Part shown: positions 57,909-64,000 of the stretch, piece by piece
Layout: every line of letters begins with the position of its first letter
Numbering within the stretch: position 1 is the stretch's first letter
Source: Actinoplanes nipponensis
GTDB lineage: Bacteria > Actinomycetota > Actinomycetes > Mycobacteriales > Micromonosporaceae
DNA: 64,000 nucleotides
Direction: 5' to 3'
NCBI RefSeq assembly: GCF_016862275.1
Contig: NZ_BOMQ01000024.1
Coordinates: 88,758 to 152,757 of the forward strand
Program-made: the position numbers and the translations under genes
Notes under the pieces: model-generated
The model's input: only the letters and a program-made list of their open reading frames with translations
What the model was told of the DNA's origin: nothing
The model's database searches: none

Positions 57909-58637
57909 ATGGAGCAATTGCAGTGGCTGGGCGTCATCCGTCATGGGCAGAGCACCGGCAACGTGATCGCGCAGGACGCCGAGACCGGCGGGCTGGAGGC
58001 CATCGACATCCCGGAACGCGATGCCGACGTGCCGCTGTCCGGGACCGGCCGGGACCAGGCCGGGGCGGTGGGCAGCTGGGTGGGCGAGCTGAAACCGGAC
58101 GAACGGCCGCAGGTGGCGATCGTGTCGCCGTACCTGCGGGCCCGGCAGACCGCCGAGCTGGCGCTGGCCGGCACCGGCATCCCGGCGGTCGTCGACGAGC
58201 GGCTGCGCGACCGGGAGCTGGGCGTGCTGGACCTGCTCACCGGCCGCGGGGTGCAGGCCCGGCTGCCGGCCGAGTTCGCCCGCCGGGCCCGGCTCGGCAA
58301 GTTCTACTACCGGCCGCCGGGCGGTGAGTCCTGGGCCGACGTGCTGCTGCGGCTGCGTGCCCTGCTGCGGGAGCTGCGCGACGACCACCCGGGCGGGCGG
58401 GTGCTGCTGTTCGGCCACGAGGCGACGGTGCTGCTCGTGCGCTACCTCGCCGAGTCGCTCGACGAGGCCGAGCTGATGGCGGTCGCGCACGCCACCGCCG
58501 TGGCGAACTGCTCGATCAGCACCTGGCGGCGGGAGGGCGAGCTGATGCGGCCCGAGCTGTTCAACTCCGTCGCCCACCTGCACCGCGAGGGCGCGCCGCA
58601 CACCCGGCAGGAGGACGTCAATGCCGAGCCCGTCTGA
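57909..58637 (+). CDS. histidine phosphatase-family protein
   Basis: A 242-residue enzyme of the phosphoglycerate mutase/acid phosphatase superfamily. The catalytic motif is IRHGQSTGN with His11 in RHG; the second His is in FGHEATVLLV. The loop with Arg in VSPYLRARQTAEL is also conserved. Substrate unknown (small phosphoesters). Its last 17 bases overlap the start of the hydrate dehydratase gene, so the two are translated together, suggesting a metabolite-repair context. Confidence 0.88.
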   Translation: MEQLQWLGVIRHGQSTGNVIAQDAETGGLEAIDIPERDADVPLSGTGRDQAGAVGSWVGELKPDERPQVAIVSPYLRARQTAELALAGTGIPAVVDERLRDRELGVLDLLTGRGVQARLPAEFARRARLGKFYYRPPGGESWADVLLRLRALLRELRDDHPGGRVLLFGHEATVLLVRYLAESLDEAELMAVAHATAVANCSISTWRREGELMRPELFNSVAHLHREGAPHTRQEDVNAEPV

Positions 58638-59466
58638 GCAGGAGCGGGTCATCACGCCGCAGGTGCTGCGGGACTGGCCGCTGCCGGACCCGCAGGGCGG
58701 CAAGGAGGCCCGCGGCACGGTGCTGGTGGTGGGCGGGTCGCGGTCCACGCCGGGCGCCGTGCTGCTGGCCGGGGTGGCCGCGCTGCGGGCCGGCGCCGGC
58801 CGCCTGCAGCTGGCGGTCGAGGCCTCCACGGTGAGCGCGCTGAGCATCGCGGTGCCCGAGGCCAAGGTCGTCGCCCTGGGCGAGGACGAGCAGGAGCTGC
58901 GGCAGCTCGCGGCGGACGCGGACGTCGTCGCGCTGGGCCCCGGCCTGGACGACATCGACCTCACGTCCCGGCTGCTGCACGCCGTGCTCGACGCCGTCGG
59001 CCGGGACACCGCTCTGGTGCTGGACGCGTACGCGCTGGGCGCGCTCAGCAAGGAGCCGGACCTGCTCGCCGGCCGCGGGCAGCGGGTGGTGCTCACGCCC
59101 AACGTCACCGAGGCCGAGCGCCTGCTGGACCGCGCGCCGGGCGAGGACCTGGCCGCCGAGGCGCACAACCTGGCGCGGCGCTACGAGGCGACGGTCAGCC
59201 TCTTCGGGCACATCGCCACCCCGGAGGGCGGCCGCTGGCGCGAGGAGAGCGGCGACGTGGGCCTGGGCACCTCGGGCAGCGGCGACGTGCGCGCCGGGAT
59301 CGTGGCCGGGCTGCTGGGCCGCGGCGCCGAACCGGCCCAGGCGGCCTGCTGGGGGGCGTTCGCGCACGCGGTCAGCGGTCAGCGGCTGGCCCCGCGCTAC
59401 GGGCGGACCGGATTTCTGGCCCGCGAACTCGTCGACGAGGTGGCCTACACGATTGCCACGGTCTGA
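58621..59466 (+). CDS. nnrD: ADP-dependent NAD(P)H-hydrate dehydratase
   Basis: A 281-residue ribokinase-like (YjeF C-terminal) enzyme that repairs damaged NADHX/NADPHX with ADP or ATP. Motifs: VLVVGGSRSTPGAVLLAGVAALRAGAG, ALGPGLDD, VLTPNVTEAERLL and the catalytic GSGD (219-222, GTSGSGDVRAGI). The usual Lys of LKG before the nucleotide site reads SLFGHIATPEG here, a change that may alter nucleotide preference. No epimerase half is fused. Start ATG lies inside the previous gene. Confidence 0.9.
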   Translation: MPSPSEQERVITPQVLRDWPLPDPQGGKEARGTVLVVGGSRSTPGAVLLAGVAALRAGAGRLQLAVEASTVSALSIAVPEAKVVALGEDEQELRQLAADADVVALGPGLDDIDLTSRLLHAVLDAVGRDTALVLDAYALGALSKEPDLLAGRGQRVVLTPNVTEAERLLDRAPGEDLAAEAHNLARRYEATVSLFGHIATPEGGRWREESGDVGLGTSGSGDVRAGIVAGLLGRGAEPAQAACWGAFAHAVSGQRLAPRYGRTGFLARELVDEVAYTIATV

Positions 59467-59510
59467 AGCGGGTACGCGTCCGGTATCCACCGAGCGAAGG
59501 GAGACCCCCG

Positions 59511-59924
59511 ATGACGACCGCCCGCGAGATCATGACCCCCGACGTGACCTGCATCGGTGAGAAGGAGAGCCTGGCCGAGGCGGCCCGCAAGATGGCCGAC
59601 CTCGACGTCGGTTCGCTGCCCATCTGCGGCGCCGACGACCGGCTCAAGGGCATGATCACCGACCGCGACATCGTCGTGAAGATCGTGGCCAAGGACCGCA
59701 ACCCGGCCGACTGCACGGCCGGCGAGCTGGCCCAGGGCAAGCCCGTCACGATCGGCGCGGACGACGACGCGGCCGAGATCCTGCGCACCATGAGCGAGCA
59801 CAAGGTGCGCCGCCTGCCGGTGATCGACGGCCACCGGCTCGTCGGCATCGTGGCGATCGCCGACGTCGCCAAGGCCCTGCCCGACCGGCCGGTCGGCGAC
59901 CTGATCGACGCCGTCACCTCCTAG
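59511..59924 (+). CDS. CBS-domain protein
   Basis: A 137-residue protein with two CBS motifs: AREIMTPDVTCIGEKESLAE ... GMITDRDI and GELAQGKPVTIGADDDAAEI ... RRLPVIDGHRLVGIVAIAD. Such small free-standing CBS pairs bind adenine nucleotides and often sense energy or redox state. ATG after AAGGGAGA. It lies 44 bases after nnrD and may be in the same transcript. A terminator follows. Confidence 0.9.
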   Translation: MTTAREIMTPDVTCIGEKESLAEAARKMADLDVGSLPICGADDRLKGMITDRDIVVKIVAKDRNPADCTAGELAQGKPVTIGADDDAAEILRTMSEHKVRRLPVIDGHRLVGIVAIADVAKALPDRPVGDLIDAVTS

Positions 59925-59934
59925 AGGCGCCCGG

Positions 59935-59975
59935 CCCCGGGGTGGGGATCGCGGGACCCGATTCCCACCCCGGGG
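59935..59975. terminator. bidirectional terminator between CBS and GH92 genes
   Basis: CCCCGGGGTGGGGA (59935-59948) and TTCCCACCCCGGGG (59962-59975) form a 14-bp stem with one G-U pair and a 13-base loop. It lies between convergent genes that stop at 59924 and 59980 and can work on both strands. Confidence 0.7.
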
Positions 59976-59979
59976 TGCG

Positions 59980-62900
59980 CTAGGCGGTGACCAGCACCTC
60001 GTAGATCCGGGCGGCGCCGCTGCCGTCCGAGGTCGGGGTCAGCACCGCCACCCGCACGTAGCGCGCGTCCACCCCGACCGCCGTGGTGGTGGAGTCGGCC
60101 GTGTTGCCGCGCACCTGCGCCCTGGTCGTCCAGGCCGACCCGTCGTCGGAGGTCTGGACGTCGAAGTCGCGGGTGTTCCAGGCCGGCAACTCGCCGCCGG
60201 CGCCGGCGTGCCGGATCACCACCGAGCCGACGCGCTGCTTGCTGCCCAGGTCGGCCTGCACCCACCGGGCCGAGCCCTGCGAGCACCACTTGTCGGCCCA
60301 GCCGCCCAGCCAGCTGCCGTTGAACGCCTTGGCCGGTCCCTCGTTCGCCCCGCACGCGGAGTCCGCGGCGGCCGGGCGGTTCAGCGCCAGGTCGGCCGGG
60401 GCGCTGCTGCTGCCGTACACCTCCAGCTCGTAGATCCGGGCCGCCGCGCTCGCGTCGCCGGCCGGCTGGGTCGCCTCGAACCGCACGTAGCGGGCGCTGC
60501 GCGCCGCGATCGGGGTGTAGGTGCGGCTGTTCCGGGAGGCGGAGACGGTCACCGCGGGGGTGAAGGTGGCGCCGTCGGTGCTGGTCGCGATCGTGAACGC
60601 GCCGGTGTTCCAGGTGGTGTTCTCCCCGCCCAGCCCGGCGTGCTCGACCACGAACGACGAGACCGTGCGCGCCGCGCCCAGGTCCACCTGGAGCTGGCGG
60701 GGCGCGGTGGCCGAGCACCACTTGCTGTTGCCGGCGATCGCGCCGTCGACCGCCCGGCCGGCGGCCTCGCTCGCCGCGCAGGCCGCGGAGCCGGTCACCG
60801 GCCGGCCCAGGGCCAGGTTCGCCCCGAGATCCGGTTCCGCAGGCGGCTGGGTCGCCCCCGCGGCGAAGCTCGGGGGTACGTCGGAAGCGCCCGTGCCCCA
60901 GCCCGACGGGCTGCCGCCCATGGTGAAGGCGACGGTCCCGCCGTCCGCGATGTCGCCGTAGCGCAGGTAGCTGTGGCTGGTCGCGGCGCCGTCGACGGCC
61001 AGCGACTGCACGTACCGGTCGGCCGCGCTGCCGCCGGTGATCGTGATGTCGCCCGGCCCCCGCCGGATCAGCACGCTGGGGAACAGCGCGCCGTGCGCGG
61101 CCAGGGTGTCCGCGCCCGGCGTGACCGGGTAGAGCCCCAGCGCCGACCAGACGTACCAGGCGGAGGTCGCGCCCAGGTCGTCGTTGCCGGGCAGGCCGCC
61201 CGCGCCGGTGGTGAACGACTCGGCCATCACCCGGCGCACCGCGTCGCTGGCCCCGGCCGGCTTGCGCGCGGCGTGGTAGGTCCACGGCACGTTGTGCTCG
61301 GGCTCGTTGCCGATGTAGAAGTACGGCCGGCTCAGCCCGCCGTTGAGCTCGGTGAAGTGGTGGTCGAGGCGCCGCACCGCGGTGGCCGGCCCGCCCATCA
61401 GCGTGACCAGGGCGCCCAGGTTGTGCGGGACCATCCAGGTGTACTGGGCGGCGTTGCCCTCGACGTACGGGCTCTCCTGGGCCGGGTTCAGGTTCGCCGA
61501 CCACGCCCCGCCGCCGTCGCGGGTGTGCAGGTAGGACGACTCGCCGTTGAACAGGCTGCGCCAGTACTGCGAGCGCGCCGCGTACGTGTCGTGTCCGGCG
61601 GTGTCGCCCTGCGCCGCGGCGAACCGGGCGATGGCGAAGTCCGAGGCCGCGTACTCCAGCGTCTCCGAGGGGTTGCCGGGGATGAAGTGGTTGGCCTGGT
61701 AGACGGCCTGGTTGCCGCGCAGCACCACGCCCTGCGTCGCGCCGCCGCTGCCGCTCTTCTTCATCAGGGCCAGCGCCGCCGCCGTGTCGAAGTCGCGCAC
61801 GCCGAACGCGTACGCGCTGGCCACGATGATCGGCCCGGGGTCGCCGGGCATCACGAAGTCCTCCACCGTCTGGTGCGACCACTTGGGCAGCAGCCCGCCC
61901 TGCTGGCCGTCGAGCACCATGGACCGGACGATGTCGGTCATCACGTCCGGGGCGATGAGCGCGACCAGCGCCGCCCAGGACCGGTAGATGTCCCAGCCGG
62001 AGTAGTTCTGGTAGACGGGGTGGCTCGCGGTGTGCACGGCGTTGTCGAAGCCGCGGTACTCGCCGTTGGTGTCGCTGGCCAGGTTGGGGTTCTGCAGCAC
62101 GTGGTACAGCGCGGTGTAGAACTTCTGCAGGTCGGTGCCGCTGCCGCCGGTCACCTGGACGCGGTTGAGGGCGCTGTTCCAGGCGGCCTTCGCGTCGGCG
62201 CGCACGGTCGCGAAGGGAGCGGCCTCGGCCGTGGCGTTGTTCTGCGCGTTGGCCACGCTGACGAAGGAGATGCCGACGGTGGCGGTGACCACCGCGTTCG
62301 ACGTGGTGTCGAAGGTGACGTACGCGCCGGTGCCGGTCCCGCTGGTGGTGGACGAGCCGGCGGTGACCGTGCCGGCCTTGAATGTGCCGAAGCCGGTCGG
62401 CGTGCGGTCGAACAGGATCGAGTAGTACATCTTGAACGTCTTGCCGCCGCAGAAGCCGCCGGCGGTGTGCTCGCCCCAGACCCGGTTCCCGGTGATCGTG
62501 ACGTTGCCGTCGCGGTCCCCGGTGGCCGAGCGGCTGGCGTTGATCAACACCCGGGCGGTGGTGCTGGCGGGATAGGTCAGCTTCAGCGCGCCGGTGCGCT
62601 TGGTGGCGCTCAGCTCGGCGTCCACCCCGTACTTGTCGAGCCGGTTGCGGTAGTAGCCGGGCGTCGCGCTCTCGTTGGTCTTGGTGTACCCGGACGCGTA
62701 GCTGGTCCAGCTGGAGCCGGGGGAGGCGCCCAGGTTGCCGGTGATCGGCAGGATCGGGAGGTCCTCGTTGTTGGGGCAGCCGGCCCCGTTGAAGTGGGTG
62801 AGGCTGAACGACTCGATCGTGCGGTCCCGGTCGCGGTAGCCCGACGGCGAGCCGGTGGGGGTGTCCGGGCTGAACTGCACCATCCCGAACGGCACGGTGG

Positions 62901-63081
62901 CGCCGGGGAAGGTGCTGCCGCCGGCGCCGCCGCCGACCGGGTTGGGGGAGTTGCTGTCGTCGGTGCCGATGAACGGGTTGACGTGCGGGGTGAGGTCCGG
63001 GTCGGCGGCCGCGTGGGCGGCGGCCGGAACCGAGAGGGCCGCGGCGGCGAGCAGGACCGCCGTGGCGAGGGTACGGAGCAT
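59980..63081 (-). CDS. secreted GH92 alpha-mannosidase with two CBM32-like modules
   Basis: A 1033-residue exported glycoside hydrolase. Signal peptide about 1-25 (LLAAAALSVPAAAHA). The GH92 part (about 30-745) has VNPFIGTDDS, NGAGCPNNEDLPI, the GWDIYRSWAALVALI block and GLPGNDDLGATSAWYVWSAL, all characteristic of Ca-dependent exo-alpha-1,2-mannosidases. Two F5/8-type (CBM32-like) domains follow (about 750-890 and 895-1033), each with an ALxRPV ... DLG...V.SFVV layout, for binding mannans or glycoproteins. An inverted repeat TGACA-ACGA-TGTCA lies before it. Monocistronic; shares a terminator with the CBS gene. Confidence 0.95.
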   Translation of the reverse strand: MLRTLATAVLLAAAALSVPAAAHAAADPDLTPHVNPFIGTDDSNSPNPVGGGAGGSTFPGATVPFGMVQFSPDTPTGSPSGYRDRDRTIESFSLTHFNGAGCPNNEDLPILPITGNLGASPGSSWTSYASGYTKTNESATPGYYRNRLDKYGVDAELSATKRTGALKLTYPASTTARVLINASRSATGDRDGNVTITGNRVWGEHTAGGFCGGKTFKMYYSILFDRTPTGFGTFKAGTVTAGSSTTSGTGTGAYVTFDTTSNAVVTATVGISFVSVANAQNNATAEAAPFATVRADAKAAWNSALNRVQVTGGSGTDLQKFYTALYHVLQNPNLASDTNGEYRGFDNAVHTASHPVYQNYSGWDIYRSWAALVALIAPDVMTDIVRSMVLDGQQGGLLPKWSHQTVEDFVMPGDPGPIIVASAYAFGVRDFDTAAALALMKKSGSGGATQGVVLRGNQAVYQANHFIPGNPSETLEYAASDFAIARFAAAQGDTAGHDTYAARSQYWRSLFNGESSYLHTRDGGGAWSANLNPAQESPYVEGNAAQYTWMVPHNLGALVTLMGGPATAVRRLDHHFTELNGGLSRPYFYIGNEPEHNVPWTYHAARKPAGASDAVRRVMAESFTTGAGGLPGNDDLGATSAWYVWSALGLYPVTPGADTLAAHGALFPSVLIRRGPGDITITGGSAADRYVQSLAVDGAATSHSYLRYGDIADGGTVAFTMGGSPSGWGTGASDVPPSFAAGATQPPAEPDLGANLALGRPVTGSAACAASEAAGRAVDGAIAGNSKWCSATAPRQLQVDLGAARTVSSFVVEHAGLGGENTTWNTGAFTIATSTDGATFTPAVTVSASRNSRTYTPIAARSARYVRFEATQPAGDASAAARIYELEVYGSSSAPADLALNRPAAADSACGANEGPAKAFNGSWLGGWADKWCSQGSARWVQADLGSKQRVGSVVIRHAGAGGELPAWNTRDFDVQTSDDGSAWTTRAQVRGNTADSTTTAVGVDARYVRVAVLTPTSDGSGAARIYEVLVTA

Positions 63082-63101
63082 GAGGAGCCGTCCCTTCGTG
63101 G

Positions 63102-63115
63102 TGACAACGATGTCA
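63102..63115 (-). promoter_or_regulatory. LacI-type operator at the GH92 gene
   Basis: TGACA-ACGA-TGTCA, a perfect 5-bp inverted repeat with a 4-base spacer containing CG, is the shape of LacI-family operators. It lies 21-34 bases before the GH92 ATG. A -35-like TTGACA (minus strand, 63159-63154) and a further TTGTCA half-site lie upstream. No regulator gene is adjacent. Confidence 0.6.
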
Positions 63116-63187
63116 AATCGCGTGCCTCATAGAAGCATGCAGATATCACTAGTTGTCAATCCGTTGGACGGGCGGTGCGGTTCCGGA

Positions 63188-63673
63188 TCAGGCGCGGGCG
63201 CGGGCGGTCCGCCGTACCCGCCGCAGCGACGCCGCCGCCAGCGCGGTGCCGCCGGTACCGACCCCGCCGAGCACCCCGAGCGCGAAGCGCTGCTGATGAT
63301 CGGCCTGGCGCCGCTGCGCGCCGGTGTCGCCGGCCGGGATCTGCTGGCTCATCCCGGCGATCGCGCTGATCCCGGCGAACCAGAACGCGAAGAACACCAC
63401 GGCGGTGAGCGCCAGCCCCCAGCGCGGCAGCTCGGGCGGCGACCAGACGGACCGCACCCACCCGCTCTGCGGCTGGCGTCCCCGCACGACCCGCCGGTTG
63501 GTCAGCACCCCGGCGGTGAAGCCGGGCAGCACCAGCACCGCGGCGACCACCACGGCCACGGTGGTCGAGGCCAGCCGGTCGCCGCCGAGCAGGGCGCCGA
63601 TGAGCACGCCGGCCCACCCGACGCCGGCCAGGCCCAGGACGTCGAGCAGCAGCAACATCCGACGCGAGATCAC
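63188..63673 (-). CDS. small membrane protein of unknown function
   Basis: A 161-residue protein with four predicted membrane helices (about 7-29, 36-57, 86-108, 131-150) and a basic C-terminus (RRVRRTARARA). I do not recognise a family. The GTG at 63673 is supported by TAGCGT 8 nt upstream; the ATG five codons later is the alternative. No operon partner; it lies between the GH92 promoter region and the DNA glycosylase gene. Confidence 0.65.
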   Translation of the reverse strand: MISRRMLLLLDVLGLAGVGWAGVLIGALLGGDRLASTTVAVVVAAVLVLPGFTAGVLTNRRVVRGRQPQSGWVRSVWSPPELPRWGLALTAVVFFAFWFAGISAIAGMSQQIPAGDTGAQRRQADHQQRFALGVLGGVGTGGTALAAASLRRVRRTARARA

Positions 63674-63681
63674 CAGCAGAC

Positions 63682-63687
63682 ACGCTA
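63682..63687 (-). promoter_or_regulatory. -10 box of the small membrane protein
   Basis: TAGCGT on the minus strand ends 8 nt before the GTG at 63673; leaderless type. Confidence 0.4.
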
Positions 63688-63722
63688 GTTCGCGGCCCGG
63701 CCCCGCGGGCCGGATCCCCGAT

Positions 63723-64000
63723 TTACCGCACCCGGGCGGTGTGCCGGCGGTAGGCGCTGACGGTCGGGTCCCCGGCGAGCCAGAACCGCCACGGCACGTC
63801 GTGCGCCGAGGTGACGCCGACCCGCGGCCCGGCGGCCATCGCGGCGGCCGGCACCGGCTCGGCGGGCGGCGTGAGGGTCGCGGGCCCGGAGCCGTCCACG
63901 ACGGAGCTCGCGTTGGCCCGCCGGTCGAGCGCCAGCACCTGCATCAGCTTGGCCGGCCCGGCGGCGAGGTCGCGGTCCCGGCGGGCGGCCGCCCGCCGCG
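63723..64000 (-). CDS. 3-methyladenine DNA glycosylase, C-terminal part
   Basis: The last 91 or so codons of a gene whose start is beyond the window. The visible part reads ...RDRDLAAGPAKLMQVLALDR, then GPRVGVTSAHDVPWRFWLAG and DPTVSAYRR, which matches the C-terminal half of Mpg/AAG-type glycosylases that excise alkylated purines. The frame continues without a stop to base 64000, so the ATG at about 63944 is internal. The catalytic Glu and the N-terminal half are off the window. Confidence 0.85.
   Translation of the reverse strand, partial: RRAAARRDRDLAAGPAKLMQVLALDRRANASSVVDGSGPATLTPPAEPVPAAAMAAGPRVGVTSAHDVPWRFWLAGDPTVSAYRRHTARVR

Overview
This is a 64 kb piece of a very GC-rich (about 70 percent or more) actinobacterial chromosome. 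Gene order (infC-rpmI-rplT-trmH-pheS-pheT, hisE-hisG, rpe next to a riboflavin operon, argCJBDFR), frequent GTG starts, start-stop overlaps (ATGA, GTGA) and many apparently leaderless genes with a TANNNT box 6-8 nt before the start fit Micromonosporaceae, for example an Actinoplanes relative. The genus is inference. Most of the window is ordinary core chromosome; only 46.0-47.5 kb looks like decayed accessory DNA.

Layout. 0-3.4 kb: sulfotransferase-like gene, septum-formation lipoprotein, rpe and a response regulator with an altered GGDEF domain. 3.5-7.2 kb: FMN riboswitch and ribD-ribE-ribBA-ribH. 7.2-10.8 kb: MFS exporter and a polar amino-acid ABC system. 10.9-12.5 kb: hisE, hisG, PH-domain protein. 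12.5-19.1 kb: infC-rpmI-rplT with a long leader, trmH, DUF4326 gene, pheST. 19.2-25.3 kb (all minus): degenerate SAM-hydrolase-fold gene, dienelactone hydrolase, SDR/DinB/monooxygenase operon, Tat-type M28 peptidase, serine hydrolase. 25.3-29.4 kb: four-gene two-component/ABC operon. 29.5-35.5 kb: lipoproteins, YdcF, GNAT, epimerase, GH3 beta-glucosidase.

35.6-46.0 kb is the arginine cluster argC-J-B-D-F-R, then a 30-codon ORF, a 291-aa protein of unknown function, an argG unlike the usual actinobacterial type, dapE on the opposite strand, and argH. 46.0-47.5 kb holds a secreted DUF2690 protein, an IS5-family transposase wreck and a short receiver-domain-like fragment. 47.5-49.9 kb is a TauE/SafE exporter, a small exported CxxC protein and a divergent LysR regulator. 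50-54.6 kb is an arabinoside uptake operon (binding protein, two permeases, GH51). 54.7-59.9 kb: GGDEF-EAL protein, DivIVA-like coiled coil, histidine phosphatase, NAD(P)H-hydrate dehydratase, CBS protein. 60-64 kb: secreted GH92 mannosidase with two CBM32-like modules, a small membrane protein, and the 3' part of a 3-methyladenine DNA glycosylase running off the window.

Three glycoside-hydrolase loci (GH3, GH51, GH92), two of them with clear palindromic operator-like sites, point to a saprophyte that degrades plant and fungal polysaccharides. I found no CRISPR array, tRNA, rRNA, prophage or secondary-metabolite cluster. The best candidates for something undescribed are the argR-sORF-unknown-argG insertion, the pseudo-enzyme of the SAM-hydrolase fold with its small Cys/His partner, and the leaderless peptide ahead of pheST.
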